Source: Phytophthora hibernalis (taxonomy: Eukaryota > Oomycota > Peronosporomycetes > Peronosporales > Peronosporaceae). From it: 64,000 bases of DNA. The DNA is taken from NCBI GenBank assembly GCA_012656075.1, contig JAAKBF010000171.1:2131001-2195000 (forward strand), given 5' to 3'. Under the pieces are notes generated by a model. The model was not told the DNA's origin and did not search any database. It saw only the letters and a program-made list of their open reading frames with translations. A program made the position numbers and the translations under genes. Positions 10,877-23,492 of this stretch are shown here, in pieces (position 1 is the first letter of the stretch; each line of letters opens with the position of its first letter).

Positions 10877-12090
10877 TCATCCCCTTTCCACACGAGCATA
10901 CACTACAGAAGACGCAATAATCGCTTCCAGCGATTGTTCATCTTGGAAATCAGCGCGCCGCGAAATGCCATCTGCCACTGTGTTCAATGAACCAGGTATG
11001 TATTTGAACGTAACTGGATATTCGCTCAGTTCGTCATACCATCGCGCAATTCGTCTTGAAAGGCTCTTCTGTGAGAACACACTCTCGAGCGACTTGTGGT
11101 CTGTTTTGACAATGAAGGGTTTGTCAAGAAGGTAGACGCGCCAAACTCGCAAACCAAACAAAATCGCTAACAGTTCTTTCTCTCGGATAGAGTAATTCTT
11201 TTCAGCACCTTTGTATTTCCGCCCTTGGAAAGCTACTGGGCGCTCAATTTGTTTGCCATCGTGCTCTTCAAGTTGAAAAGGAACTCCTCCAATCGCAATA
11301 TCACTAGCGTCCATCCGTAGATGAAAAGGTTTCGAAAAATCTGCAATTGCCAGGATGGGTGTGTCTGAAATTCGCTGTTTCAGCTTTTCGAAGTGCTTCA
11401 CTTGCTCCTGAGTCCACTCCAATTTGACTGTGCCTTTTATTTTCTCCTTAGTTTTGAGCATATCGAACAGTGGGCCAGCGTTATCGGCGAATCCGTCGCA
11501 AAAGCGCTGTACGTATGTAGCAGTTCCCAAGAACGACTGCAACTCACTTTTCGAAGACGGTCGAGGCCAGTCCCGAAGGACGGAGACCTTCTTCGGGTCA
11601 ATTCGTACTCCATCTCGCCCGATATAATCTCCAAGACAAGGTATTTCCCGGAGCAGAAAACACACTTGCTCAATTTGAAGTAGAACTCGTTCTCCTTTAG
11701 CCGACTTAGCACTCTGTCGAGAGCCGCAAGATGTGAGGCGAGCTCACTATCGCGTGTGAACACGTAAATATAGTCGAAATAAGAGAGGCAAAAGTCAGCT
11801 AAGTCGCTAAGCAACTTACGTATTCCTTCGTTGAAAGTGGCAGGTGCATTTGATAGTCCCATCGGAATCACTAAGTACTCAAACGACCCGTCCGCTGTCT
11901 GAAAGACGGTGTATTTTATATCAGCATCGTCCATTCGAAACTGGTAGTATCCGCTGAGCAAGTCCATGCAACTGTACCAGTAAGCACCTTGCATTCGCTC
12001 GTAGATGATGTCTTTACGAGGCATCGGCAATGTTCGTCGAATCGTATGATTATTCACTGCTCGATAGTCGTGGATTATTCTCCAACCCAA
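10877..12090 (-). pseudogene. gypsy-2 reverse transcriptase and RNase H
   Basis: RT blocks: WRIIHDYRAVNNHTIRR, CMDLLSGYYQFRM, PMGLSNAPATFNEG and the catalytic block SYFDYIYVFT, where the usual Tyr-x-Asp-Asp has Tyr for the second Asp. A frame change near 11650 leads to CLGDYIGRDGVRIDPKK, the thumb/connection PSSKSELQSFLGTATYVQRF, and RNase H with HLRMDASDIAIGG, REKELLAILFGLRVWR and IVKTDHKSLE. The active-site change plus the frameshift argue that it is inactive. Confidence 0.85.
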
Positions 12091-12729
12091 GTTTCTTCAC
12101 ACAAAATGTGGGTGCCCCATGAGGAGAAGATTAAGATCGAATCAAACCAGCTGTTAACATCTCTTCGGCCCAAGCACGAATTTCGTTTTCTTGTGCAGGG
12201 ATTGGCGCCACTGTTGTCGAAAAATCGGCTCCTTCGTCTCCACTTCCATTTTGTGAACTCCATGGCTCATGGGTGGCAACTGCCTCGGGAGCTTCTGTCT
12301 AAAAACGGCTTTATGACGCTCCAAGACTGGGTAAAAGGCTGATCTTTGTAGTCTCCGATCTCTGTTAAAGTTTTCGCCGAATCAGTTTGTTCTTTTTCAG
12401 TCACCGGTCTCACAACAAACACACATTCCCGCTCGTTCAGCTTGCGAAGAAGTCGCTTGAACTGTTTACTCGTGATTTATTTTGTTTCACCACTCGTGAC
12501 TGAGAAATATCCGTGCTGAAAGTACCTACTGCACGAACTTTTAGTATCTCCAGTTACCGAAAAACGTTGACCTCCTACTCGCAGTGCGGGCTTCGAAGGT
12601 ATAGTTGTCGTTCGCGGTTTCATCTTTTCTTCTTGGACTTTTTTACCTTTTTGTCGTTGTCTTCCTCACCTAATTCCTGGCGAGGTTTCACTGTTTCTTC
12701 AATCCAGTCGATATCAGGGTTTGCTGCCT

Positions 12730-13038
12730 TTAACCAGGGCACGCCGAGCAAAATATCCTGGTTTTCAGGGACAGGAAGCACCAAGAAGTCTTCAATATAC
12801 GGGGGAAATAATCATTATACAAATGCAATCGCACGGTTCGTTTTGGAACTTCCATCTCTTGCTTGTTCGCCAACGTGATCGGCATTTTTACTCCATGGTC
12901 CTTTATTCTGCTAACCAATCCAGCTCGTTGACAAAACTCAGGACTCACAGCGTTGATTGTAGCTCCACTGTCGATAAAATTTGAGTTTGTCAGGGCCAAA
13001 TCGTCGCGGGCGCACTGCACCGTGCTGTTTGTATGCAA
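12730..13038 (-). pseudogene. gypsy-2 aspartic protease region
   Basis: A 102-residue frame has NFIDSGATINAVSPEF (retropepsin Asp-Ser-Gly-Ala motif) followed by a beta-rich stretch with PITLANKQEMEVPKR. It lies between gag and RT as expected. It would cleave the Gag-Pol polyprotein. The link to the RT frame (12090-12730) is broken. Confidence 0.7.
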
Positions 13039-13361
13039 TAGACAGTAGTAGTCCCGAGGCAGACAGCTAGAAGAACTTACTTTTGCCTCGAACCTATCGT
13101 CATCGAAAAATCCGTGTTCTCCACTTCGTTTTGTAAAGCCATGAACAGCGTTCTCTCATGTTTCTTGGTATTTTGCTGTTGAACATGCACTGAATCATTT
13201 TTCTGGTCATTTTGTTGATTGTCATCATCACTTACGAATTTCCGCATCACTGGTTTGCCCACTGGCTTCCCAGAACTGACACAGTCATTACAAAGACACT
13301 TCAGGTGGCTGAGCTTTCGGTATGTCCGTTCAATCGCTCAACATTGAACGGACTTACTCGT

Positions 13362-14673
13362 TTAACTGCTCGCTGTCATTCGGTTGATTTCCGGCGACCA
13401 CCATTTTTCCAGCATTGCAAGGGTTTTCTTGCTCATGTTGTTCGTTTTTGGTCGTTTCTCAGGATACTTGAACCAGCAATCTTCTGGTTGGTGAGGTCCA
13501 CGGCCACAGAAGCTGCCGTTTTTATCAGCTTTCCCCATGTTATTTCCTGGACGCCCACCATTTCCCGATTTTCGAGCTGCCATAGGCGTCGGGCTAGACT
13601 GCGCGGTCGCAGCCGCTGTGTTGCCCCGTTCTTGCCCTTCGGCTTACTCTGATTTTGCTTGTTGTTGGGTTTTCTTTGAGTTCCCACTCAATGTACCCTT
13701 CCTGGACCGCTGAATTCAAGCCTTTGGGCTTCTTGCGCAAAATTTCACGCTTCATTTCCACGTCTGAAAGACCATTCAAAAACAAATTCATTGCTGTGAG
13801 TTGGTTGACCTGGACTATGTGATTCAACTCTCGAAACTTGCCAACATAGCCGTTGTAGTCTCCAGTCTGCATGATGGAGAGCAACTTGTTCCGAATTTTC
13901 TCCTCGAAGTTTGGCTCCATAAACTCAATCTACATCTCCAGCTTCATGGCGCTCCATAACTTGGTTGTTGTGGAATCAGTCATGTACCTCTCGTACCAGA
14001 CCAATGCATTCTTTTGCACACACTGGTTTAGCTCTAATACCAGCATGGCATCATGTTGCAGTAGATCGTACCCTTTTTGGTGAAAGTACGACTCAAACTG
14101 AAAAAGAAAGTTGATCAACGTGATTCCATCGATGTCCCCACAAATACTGGTGGCTTGACATCCATTTTCCGCAAGTTCAATTCCGAGGGACTGTTTACAC
14201 GACGCCCTGCATCACTAGCTGATGGCATCGTATTTCCTGAGTATTCATCGGCACTGCACTTCTGCTCGGTGCAACACTTGGAGCTGAAGTGAACACAGGA
14301 GTCGTGGCAGTGTCGATTGAGGTGGTGCGCGTGACTGTGTCGCTGTTTGTGCTAAGCGTCGTGGGTCTTGAGCGACTTGCTGCACGCGGTTGAACCCGTC
14401 CACCATGTTCGTCATCCCTTGCACCAGTCCAGCTACGGTCTGATTTAACGCCGCAATGTCTGCGCTGAGTGACGTGCTCATATTGTTGATCGTCAGGTTG
14501 ATGCTCGAGCTAAACGCTCTTAAATCGTCATGAGTCTCGTCCAGCCTCGTTTCTAGGCGGTCGATCCTCTGGTTTTCGGCGCTGCGGAGATTCCCATCCA
14601 GCTGCTGCCGCACAGGCGCGGTGTCGCTTCGCAACATCCGTCGTGATATGTTTCTGTCTTGCATCGACGCCAA
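13362..14673 (-). pseudogene. gypsy-2 gag with zinc-knuckle remnant
   Basis: N-terminal helical region at 14673-14245 (MASMQDRNISRRMLRSDTAP, then a coiled-coil-like stretch RIDRLETRLDETHDDLRAF). The gag core is in two frames at 14118-13930 (INFLFQFESYFHQKGYDLLQ) and 13920-13594 (KIRNKLLSIMQTGDYNGYV). A degenerate CCHC knuckle, SFCGRGPHQPEDCW, is at about 13510-13470 with the first Cys lost. It would form the retrotransposon particle. Three frames are needed. Confidence 0.7.
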
Positions 14674-14685
14674 GTTCTACTATGT

Positions 14686-15093
14686 CGCATTGAGGTATTG
14701 CTATCAACTCAAAACCTCGCAAACTTTCATGCTGGAACAACGAAGCAGAAATTAGGAGCGCGCTGGATTGGCCCGTATATTATCGTGAATCGACTCGGAC
14801 ATGACTATGATGAACTGAAGCTGCCAAAAGGAGTCAAATTTCATCCTGTCTTCCACACCAGTTATTTGAAGCCGTACGTATGCGGTGGTGACAGAGAGCA
14901 ACGCACCTTCAAGGTACTGCTCCCTGACAATACTGAAGGTGAACTAGTGGAGGATATTGTGGACTACAAGCGTGTCCGAGGGAAACCTTTGTACAAGGTA
15001 AAGTGGGTTGGGCAGACTCGACGCACCTGGGGACCTCTCGAAAACTTGAAATATGTTGGCGACCTGATCAATCGCTTTCATGAGCGCAAGTAA
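14686..15093 (+). pseudogene. Chromovirus integrase C-terminus with chromodomain, 5'-truncated
   Basis: The frame shows EVLLSTQNLANF, ARWIGPYIIVNRLGHDY (GPY/F module), KFHPVFHTSYLKPY, then VEDIVDYKRVRGKPLYKVKW and WGPLENLKYVGDLINRFHE (chromodomain). This is the last part of a Ty3/gypsy chromovirus pol. It starts abruptly where gypsy-2 begins on the other strand. After the stop come a purine tract (AAGGAGGG) and, at 15123, TGTCACGA, a plausible start of its 3' LTR. Confidence 0.75.
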
Positions 15094-16869
15094 TCAAGGA
15101 GGGTCACTTCTTAGCGGACGGCATGTCACGAGATATCTACAGAGGCTCGTGAGCTATTGAGTACGAGTGATACCACTCTGCAATTAAGTGCTGCAGCAGG
15201 ATCAAGCCGTACTTGAGCAGTATCAACGGCTCCTGCATCAACTTCAACATGGCAAAGGACGTTTAACCGGGCAAGGAGTGAACCCATGTATCTGAGAGTA
15301 GGTACGAGCCAGGGTAGAGGGTGAGCGTGCAAGCTCATTCTAGAATCTACGGAAAGGGAATAAAGTCGACTTACTGCTCTGGCCAAGCAGACGTGGGCTA
15401 ACGTGTCTGGTGACCTTGAGTAATTTCTCGGGCACCTTAACCACAACTGCTCGAGTGCTTTCAAGACGTGATCTCGAGCACCTCGACACACAAACCAAGA
15501 CTTCCTCTGCCTAAGTGCTACCAATTCCAGTCTTTCAGCTCAACAGTGAGTTGAAAGATTGCGACAGTCCACGAATGATAAGCGTAGCTGTCGCCAATCA
15601 CGTCATTGTTTGCATCGTTCCCTACTTCTTTAAAATCTCCCTTTTTGTCTGTCAGATCTTGTGCTGGGAATGCCCTCGATGACAACACGATTTCCGAATG
15701 TTGTTTTCAACAATGCCTGCATCCAAATTACTAGATCATTTCCACTTAGCTGGGAATACATGCGCTATATTTTACTGCATCTCCAACACCACTAAGATGG
15801 TACACAAATACTAGTTAGATCTCTTCAGGAAGCCGAACCACAGCCCACTAGACGTGGTCCTACCATGACCACTGGATCTTCAACATAAACATCTCGTCCT
15901 CCTTCCCTCTGCGGCCTTGACATCAAGTAGGGCCGCGAAACAGTTATCTTCTTGACCTTATTTACTCTACACAGCGACATGTTCGGCTGCGCCTGATGTT
16001 GCCTTGTTACACGCATGACGATGCGGAAAGTGCTAACGGCCCAAGTTCACGGATTGGTGTGGCTCTGAGGTGGTATACGCGGGAGGTGGTGGCGTAGCGA
16101 GCGCCTGCGGCCTTGAGAAGCCTTGAGAAGTGTCCCAGTGCGCGAGGGCCCAGAAACCGGATACGTGCACCACCACAACCATTAACGAGATCATGTCGGG
16201 CGTGACGCGTAACGCACGTGGGGGCAGCGGCTGATAATGTCCGCTGCGACCGTGCTGCTGCCGCTACTCCCAGACGCATTTTCTGGCGCGGCGCGCCGTC
16301 ACTTTCTGGAGCAAATCGCCAAATACTGTTCGAATTCGATGACCTGAATGTTGTACGAATGTAGAACGATATGACATCGAACAAGGTACTCTGCGCGGTA
16401 CTGTGTAATTAATCTGTCCAAACATTAATATTAACACACGTAACATAACGGTAAAGAGGGAAGTCCGGGTCAACGTTTGTTCAACTCGAATGAAGAGCAA
16501 AACGAGGTGACCATGTGCTCGACTTCATGTGCAACATGCATCATCGATTCGACGCCATATCCACGTGCGAAAGAATGTCAAATGCCTGTAAAAGTGTTGA
16601 ATTTCGTTAACTTGGCATTGACATGAACCATATCGATGCCATTGACGGACGTCTCGAACATAGTGTATATCCCTATGCAATATAATACAAACGGTATATT
16701 TAATCCCCATAAATATCCAGAGCTTCCCGGGCAAAGCACGGCGTTAGTACAGAAATGAACTTTTACCACTGTCTCACCATTCCGATTTATACGGAACAGC
16801 CCTCTTCAGCTTATTGGTCTGGCACGATTCAATTGGGAAGTGGGTCATTTAACGTTATTTTAACCTAAC
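15094..16869. other. Possible 3' LTR start, then sequence without recognisable genes
   Basis: The first several hundred bases from TGTCACGA at 15123 may be the LTR of the truncated chromovirus; no second copy exists in the window to fix its end. From about 15,600 to 16,870 I see only short frames without motifs. Confidence 0.35.
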
Positions 16870-17560
16870 CACAGAAAGCTAACGTTGCTTTTACGCAAAT
16901 AACGTTGCAGGAAACATAACTTACATGGAAGATATCCAGCTAGTCAAATCCTCGAATTTGTGGGTGAGGTGTGTACTCAAAACGATTCCCTCATTTGAAT
17001 ATCGTACTTAGGGGAAGAGGGGGAAATTCTAGTCTTTAATTCGGAAAAGAACCAATTCGCCGCCACGTGCACGCGCATATCGACAGGTAAACTCAACCAT
17101 GCAGGACGTACGTGCGCTAACTATCTTCATGGTGATATATACATAGAAAAACCGTGCTTGAAATTCCGGGACTCAACGGAAAGGCACCATAATCGCCGAA
17201 ACAATTCAACTGACAATGATTATACGGCTAAGGCGAATAAGAGGCATCAGACGCGTAGTAGGGTGAACTTGTACGTATGCGTTGCGGGCATGGGTAAACT
17301 GCTACGTTAATATGGGTCAAACGTGGGTTTGGGCTGCATGCTAGGTATTGTGTTGCTAGACTTCGGTGGACCGACCATCGGCGCAGCACCTGCGATCACT
17401 GCATGGAACCCACCGCCAACAAAGCAGTAGCCGCATGCAAAAATAACGCTACGGTTAAACATGGTATGCTAACTTGCTTCATATTAACGTTGCTTTTCAC
17501 TAACGTTGCTATTTGCTAACGTTGCTCTTTGATAACGTTGCATTTTCCTAATATGGATCG
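16870..17560 (+). repeat. Scattered TAACGTTGC repeats left of the pogo element
   Basis: TAACGTTGC or close variants occur at about 16,880 and 16,900, and four times between 17,490 and 17,545 with 8-12 bp spacers. The same motif recurs at about 30,990-31,060 and 31,465-31,520 beside the other copy of the pogo repeat. The position on the outer side of both copies suggests subterminal repeats of one transposon. No gene is visible here. Confidence 0.55.
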
Positions 17561-17837
17561 GAGTCCAAGTTGCTATATCATATAGCCTATATGCCAACAT
17601 TATTTTTATTATCGATTATGTTATTATCTATGCAGATCGTGGATCCCGATCGCGGTGTGGGCTGCGTATGCGGGGGCATATCGTCTATCTTGAAGCTGAC
17701 ACCTTCAGTGTACAGTTGTTACACGAACGAGGTAGGCAGATCAAAACTAGATCTGCCGAAATAGAATCAACTCGATTAAACTCGGGTAGTGGGGAGTTGA
17801 AGGGTGGCAAACTAGTTTTATCGATAAGGTATCCAAC

Positions 17838-18438
17838 CGTCCGCCACTTTTGCTTTTCTCCGCGCGGGGAATTTTATAGCTCTGCCACCAGAGGTCGGAC
17901 GAAAGCAAGTAGGGTACCGATACAAAGCTGAGGATTCCCTCTATCTCGTTGATTTTTACGTCTAAAGCTGAGCACCCTAAGCTATTCAAACCCTCAATTG
18001 CGCGCGGCGACTGTTCAGAGCGGCCCCACCAGTTGTCCGCCACTCGGCATTATCATTCAATTTGTATGGAGCTATTTTTACAGTTGAGTTCCATTAAAGT
18101 ACGATGTTTAGGGCTTCGAGGACGTCAAAGGTTACCTCTAAGATCGCTAATTCACTGATTCAAACGGAACGTGCAGTGTATTAAAATACAAAGGTTTGCG
18201 ACGGGTCGGTGAGCCCAGTGTCCTCAGACGCATGGGCGGTGGCAGTCTTGGTGTTCTGGCGTGAACTAGTTGTCTTCACGAACTTTGCGGGTGGCGACTT
18301 CTTGGACTGCTGTGGTGGTCGCTTCCGCCTTCTTGACGCAGGTACGTTTTGTGATGTATTTGGCTGTAGTGGTTTCCTTTTAGGCGCATTCGCGGCGGCC
18401 ATGTCGTTCAAGAACCTACGTGTTAATAATTGGCCTCC
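17838..18438 (-). repeat. pogo 3' segment, copy 1 (direct repeat of 31564-32165)
   Basis: 601 bp, almost identical to 31564-32165: I see one base in a T run and one substitution near the end. It contains on the minus strand (18411-18181) the basic C-terminal tail of a pogo transposase (NDMAAANAPKRKPLQPN). Copy 1 lies back to back with the transposase N-terminus that starts at 18578 on the plus strand. It is therefore either a long inverted terminus of the element or a separate inverted fragment. Confidence 0.8.
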
Positions 18439-18577
18439 TGCGCCAATGAGATCGCAGATCGTCTACGATTGGCCAAAAATCTGACGGATGCGAATTGGGC
18501 GCGCTTCCTGTACAAGGTTATATCCGTGGGGAGCGCCAAACAGCGCCGTCCGTGTCATTCATAAGCAAATTAGCGCC

Positions 18578-19247
18578 ATGGGGCCGAGGCGACGTACTCC
18601 ACCGAAGATCTTGAAAATGCAGTGCATCAGGTGAGGGCTGGTGCCAAAGTGTTCTCAGTCTCTAAAGCTACAGGAATTCCGCGAAAAACACTAGATGACA
18701 ACGTCAAGCGTGAACGAGCTGGTATCCGCCTAAACCAAAGACGGTCTGGGCCCGCTGCATTGCTCCCCATGGAAGGTGAGACCAGCCTTTTCGAGTGGAT
18801 CATTGCACGTCAACAGGTTGGACATCCTGTTACCCGTTACACCATCGTTCGCCGGTCCAGTGACTTATCAATTATGCTTTTCGGTAAGCCACTTACGGAT
18901 GGATGGTACACACGATTTATGGAGCTTCATCCAAGCCTGACGAATCGAGTCGCACAAACAATTAGCAAAGTCCGCAACAACGTCGATGAAGCCCATATTA
19001 ATTTGCTGTTCGAAACACTGAATAAAGTGATGAAAGAGAAAGGTATTGATTCTAGTCGAGTTTTTAATCTGGATGAGACCGCATTTCAGTCGCGGAAGAA
19101 GACCAAATCTGTGGTGGCTGCTCGTGGATCGTCCAATCTTTGGACCACGGAGATAACTACTTCGTTTCATATGTCTATTGTGGCGTGTGGTAGTGCAGCA
19201 GGCTTCGTTGTTCCTGCGATGTTCATTCTCCCTGGACAAACTGTCGA
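18578..19247 (+). pseudogene. pogo/Tigger (DDE_1) transposase, 5' half
   Basis: The ATG at 18578 is followed, after a one-base shift, by TYSTEDLENAVHQVRAGAK and FSVSKATGIPRKTLDD (psq-type helix-turn-helix). Then come a CENP-B/Tc5 DNA-binding region (LFEWIIARQQVGHPVTRY) and the start of the DDE domain with VFNLDETAFQSRKK (first catalytic Asp) and VVPAMFILPGQTVD. At 19248 it is cut by gypsy-1 gag minisatellite. The missing 3' half is at 32724-31908 on the minus strand. The protein would be a cut-and-paste transposase acting at TA sites. Confidence 0.85.
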
Positions 19248-19248
19248 C

Positions 19249-20280
19249 ATCCTATCCGGGCTGGCGTCTTCCTCCTCCAGGTTTGACTCGCTGTCAAGTG
19301 ATACTTCCCTTGCATACTTCTCTTGCGAGCTCCTTCCTTTCGCTCCGCTCCGGTACGGTAGTGGCTTCAGTTACACTCATCATCCTATCCGGGCTGGCGT
19401 CTTCTTCCTCCAGGTTTGACTCGCTGTCAAGTGATACTTCCCTTGCATACTTCTCTTGCGAGCTCCTTCCTTTCGCTCCGCTCCGGTACGGTAGTGACTT
19501 CAGTTACACTCACCATCCTATCCGGGCTGGCGTCTTCCTCCTCCAGTTTTGACTCGCTGTCAAGTGATACTTCCCTTGCGAGCTCCTTCCTTTCGCTCCG
19601 CTCCGGTACGGTAGTGACTTCAGTTACACTCACCATCCTATCCGGGCTGGCGTCTTCCTCCTCCAGGTTTGACTCGCTGTCAAGTGATACTTCCCTTGCA
19701 TACTTCTCTTGCGAGCTCCTTCCTTTCGCTCAGCTCCGGTACGGTAGTGACTTCAGTTACACGCATCATCCTATCCGGGCTGGCGTCTTCTTTCTCCAGG
19801 TTTGACTCGCTGTCAAGTGATACTTCCCTTGCATACTTCTCTTGCGAGCTCCTTCCTTTCGCTCCGCTCCGGTACGGTAGTGACTTCAGTTACACTCACC
19901 ATCCTATCCGGGCTGGCGTCTTCCTCCTCCAGTTTTGACTCGCTGTCAAGTGATACTTCCCTTGCGAGCTCCTTCCTTTCGCTCCGCTCCGGTACGGTAG
20001 TGACTTCAGTTACACTCACCATCCTATCCGGGCTGGCGTCTTCCTCCTCCAGGTTTGACTCGCTGTCAAGTGATACTTCCCTTGCATACTTCTCTTGCGA
20101 GCTCCTTCCTTTCGCTCCGCTCCGGTACGGTAGTGACTTCAGTTACACTCACCATCCTATCCGGGCTGGCGTCTTCCTCCTCCAGTTTTGACTCGCTGTC
20201 AAGTGATACTTCCCTTGCGAGCTCCTTCCTTTCGCTCAGCTCCAGTACGGCAGTGCCTTCAGATACACTCCTCATCCCAC
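19249..20280 (-). repeat. In-frame 132/120-bp minisatellite in gypsy-1 gag
   Basis: Units begin at about 19250, 19382, 19514, 19634, 19766, 19899, 20019 and 20151: mostly 132 bp, with 120-bp units lacking GCATACTTCTCT. All lengths are multiples of three. On the minus strand each unit encodes a charged peptide containing MVSVTEVTTVPERSERKEL and SLDSESKLEEEDASP. The last unit (20151-20280) is diverged. Two more units are at 32725-32990 on the plus strand. Confidence 0.9.
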
Positions 20281-23268
20281 CCGCCCAGGTGCCCTCCACA
20301 TCTTGACCCAGTGTTTCTAGTACGCTTCCCGTCTGGCCTTCCTCGTCAGTTGTTCCAATTGAGTTGTAAGGTCTCCCGTTGGGCCCAAAGTCAGTATGAG
20401 AGGAGCGTTCTCCGCCTCCGTCATTAGAGCGAGCCGTCATGCCAAAGTTCTCATAGATCCCCCTCTCAACGAAGGGTTCCTTGTAGCACCCAGCTCTAGC
20501 AGTTGGCATGGTACCCCCATGTTCCTCCAAGTCATAGTCGCTCCCGGCGCGATTCGTGCTCTCGACGGTCGTTTCTTCGACGGGCTCATCGCTCCCGTCT
20601 CCTGCAATAAGCATGGTTCCCTCTGTCCTTTCGATTGCGCTTGCTGCCGCAGTGTACTTGTCCTGCCCAGCACTGTCCCGAACAGCGGGTTCCTTGTAGT
20701 TTTCCAATTCGTAGTGTACTTCCCCATCGACGCCTTCTAGGGCCATGATATCCATCGGCGCAGAGTAGCTGTCCTGCACGTCACCTTCCCATCTAGGTAG
20801 TCGATTATCGTACACGAAGTATCTTCCAGATACTTCTTCCATAGTAATTTCCGTCGTTTCGGACGACGCCGTAGCTTCCATAGCAGCCACTGCGTGTCCG
20901 TAGTCCCTCCAGTCTCACCATCCGTTCCGTGGTTGGCTTCTAGATCGTTCCATCAGTATCGTCTCCGTGACAAGAGGAAGGAGCGACACCTCTCCCTTCC
21001 CCTTCCTCCTGCCCCCGTCACTGAGGGGACTGCGTCGATTCTTGAGCAGGAGACGACGAAGTCGTAGCACGCCTGTGAGCGATAAAATCATTCAGCGCGG
21101 CTTGGTTCGGACACTGTATCGCAATGTGATCCGTCTCACCACACTTGAAGCAGGCACGACTGCCTCGACCTTGGCCATCGGATTCTCCACAGTTCCGCGG
21201 TTGAGATTGGGTCCGAGGCTGCGTGCACTCGGCTGGGATATGTCCTCTCGCGTGGCAGTTGTTTCAAGTAGCGTGGTTTCTTCGACAGGTGAGTCGGCTG
21301 CATCCCAAAATGAAGCAGCGTCCGCAAATTACTTGTCCTTCTTGAGTGTACATATCCGGTCCTTGCCTGATACCCCCCATATGAGGGGCGGAGGCGCAGC
21401 GTTCGGAGGTGGACTACTTTGGGTCTCAGGAGCGTCGTACGAAGCAGCAACGTAAGAGGGCCGCGCGGGAGATCGCGGAGAGCGAGGAGGAGTTTGTCTA
21501 GGTTGAACTGAGTCCGTTCTGTCATATCCATCATCCTCTGCATCAACGTGTCCTCGGTCGCGGGCTTCTTCTCGATCTCATCTACGAAATCAGCATCCTT
21601 CTCCACAGGCTGGCGCATGTTCCTGTAGAGCAGGACAGCCACGGCTTGAGGTATCGAGCTCACCATCGAGGTGCTTTGAGACGACTTCCACTCGCTGTTC
21701 CTTAGGCCAGCCAGGAAGTACTGGTAACGCATCTGTGGGTCGTCACACTGAGCCGATTCACAGAGGCTCGAAATCAAGTCAACCCAAACTTCAGCCGACA
21801 TGCCACGGGAACGCTTCGCCGTCTTCAGACGTTCAACCATCTGCTGGGGCGTTTGGCATATGAACTGGTTGTGAAACTGAGTCCTCAGAGTGTTGAAGTC
21901 GCTGATCTGCGAGTACATCCACCACTCTTCGCCCACCTTGCCCCTCAAATATTCTCGAAACGCAGCCAATCGCAGAGACTCGTGCAGTCGGAGGGTGGTT
22001 TGCTCGAACGCATCCCAAAAGCGCTCGCCTTTTCCACCGTAGACCCATCCGAGTAGAACGGCTGTATCATCCTGACAGCGTTCTTGATATGCGAAGGCAT
22101 TCCCATAGATCCAGTAAGAGTAGTAGCGTACCCCTGACCACTGAGTGCCAACTGCGCAGCAGCAGACTGAGGAGTGTACGTGCCAAGCCCACTCATAGGA
22201 GGAGCTTGCTGCTTAGGGTCGTAAGCACTTGGCGTCGCAGTCCCCTGTGGGTTCGTCGTAGCTTGCGCGTAGGAACCCCAGGTCGGCCTCGGCGTCGCCC
22301 CGCTAGTCGTCGCGTTCTGCGGATAGTACGGACTAGCGTACCCGTAGCTTGGATAACTTGGCATCTCACCGATCGAGAACCCACCATAAGAAGCCACAGC
22401 CGTTTTCATACGCCGATGAGTAGCCGGTATGCTCGGAGCGTAAGTAGACGGAGTCGGGGTTATTCCGAAGCCCATCCATCCTAGTGGCGCCTGCTGAGGT
22501 GGGACCATGGGAGTCTGAGTACCCGTAGGTTGCTGCGCCAGCACTTGTCCTCCCCCTGATACGCAGGGGCTTGGAGTGGAGGCGCCGCAGCAGGAGGCAC
22601 GCTCTGCCAGAAGTATTCGCCATTGACAGCTCGCATCAGTCGTGCAGTCGGAGGTCCGGACGCTCCGTTCACCGGATACGCTCCTTGAACACTAGAAGTA
22701 GGAACGCTCGATGCTTGGCTCGTCGGTCCTGTCGGAGTTTAACCAGCTTGGAATGTCACCGTTTGACTCGGAAGGCCACCTTGGGCCAGACTCTGATGAG
22801 TCGCCGTTGCTCCACACGCGGCCATAGTCGGTAGTCCAGTAGAGTAATCGTTGCTTGAGGAGCGGTCATTAGAGTTACAGGAACGCTAGTCGTAGTATGT
22901 CCAACCGTGGGAGCAGACCCAGATCGGGTCAACACGGGAACGCTTGCAGCCCGACCTAGAACGCTTGCTGTCGGACCGGGGCCTCCGCTAGCACAGTTGG
23001 TGCTGGCCCCGGCCCTCTGCACAACGTTCTGCTCAGCTCCTAGTCCTCCCAAGGTCAAAGCCATATGCGCGGGGTTCGTTAGTGGCGCGCTCGCAGCTGG
23101 TGGCCCACCCACACCGGTCCCTGCTGGAACTCTACTCGAAGCAACACCTCCCATCGTGGTTGTGTCACCCTGGTCTTGCTGAGCCGGCGCAGTTCCTTCC
23201 GTGACTTCCGCAGCGTCTGCGTCGCTGAACGCGTCACCAAATCCGGCGTTATCGTCGCCCGAATCCAT
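20281..23268 (-). pseudogene. gypsy-1 gag
   Basis: It starts at 23268 (MDSGDDNAGFGDAFSDADAA), continues in another frame at 22544-21945 through a Pro/Ala/Tyr-rich region (SYPSYGYASPYYPQN), then MIQPFYSDGS. The retrotransposon gag core is at 21969-21136 (YLRGKVGEEWWMYSQISDF, AEVWVDLISSL, RYQYFLAGLRNSEWK). A CCHC zinc knuckle, CFKCGETDHIAIQC, is at about 21,150-21,110, and an acidic tail starts MAAMEATASSETTEI at 20890 and runs into the minisatellite. Frame changes occur near 22,750, 21,960, 21,150 and 20,900. It would package the element RNA. Confidence 0.8.
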
Positions 23269-23474
23269 AGTAATAGATCGATGAGCGGGTGCGCTCCACT
23301 TGACTTAGCAGCATTCGTAACCGTTCGCCGACCTGGACTTGTGTAGCTCTACGCGAAAGCCCGTACTCTCAGAAGCTTGAGTACCTTTGAGCTGATCCCC
23401 GCGAACTCTCTGCACTCGCGCCTTGTCAGAAGCCACGCCTTGTACCGAGCAAGTCCTTCTTCAGCAAGCAGCTA

Positions 23475-23490
23475 CCCTGTTTCTCTACCA
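23475..23490 (-). other. gypsy-1 primer-binding site
   Basis: Reading the minus strand, the LTR ends ...CACGACA at 23493, then TT, then TGGTAGAGAAACAGGG. A TGG start two bases after the LTR is the usual form of a tRNA primer site. The tRNA itself was not identified. Confidence 0.5.
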
Positions 23491-23492
23491 AA

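Larger units (their letters stand above)
10877..14673 (-). mobile_element. gypsy-2: internal part of a Ty3/gypsy element (gag to RNase H), no LTRs or integrase
   Basis: Minus-strand order gag (14673-13362), aspartic protease (13038-12730), reverse transcriptase and RNase H (12090-10877) is the normal Ty3/gypsy order. The integrase that should follow below 10877 is replaced by an unrelated plus-strand gag fragment. At the other end the element abuts a plus-strand chromodomain integrase tail (14686). No LTR was recognised on either side. Confidence 0.8.

Noticed and set aside
19178..20306. Repeated plus-strand ORFs in the minisatellite (SLRSGTVVTSVTLTILSG pattern)
   Set aside because: They are the complement of the gag minisatellite; the minus strand continues the gag frame and has the acidic tail expected.
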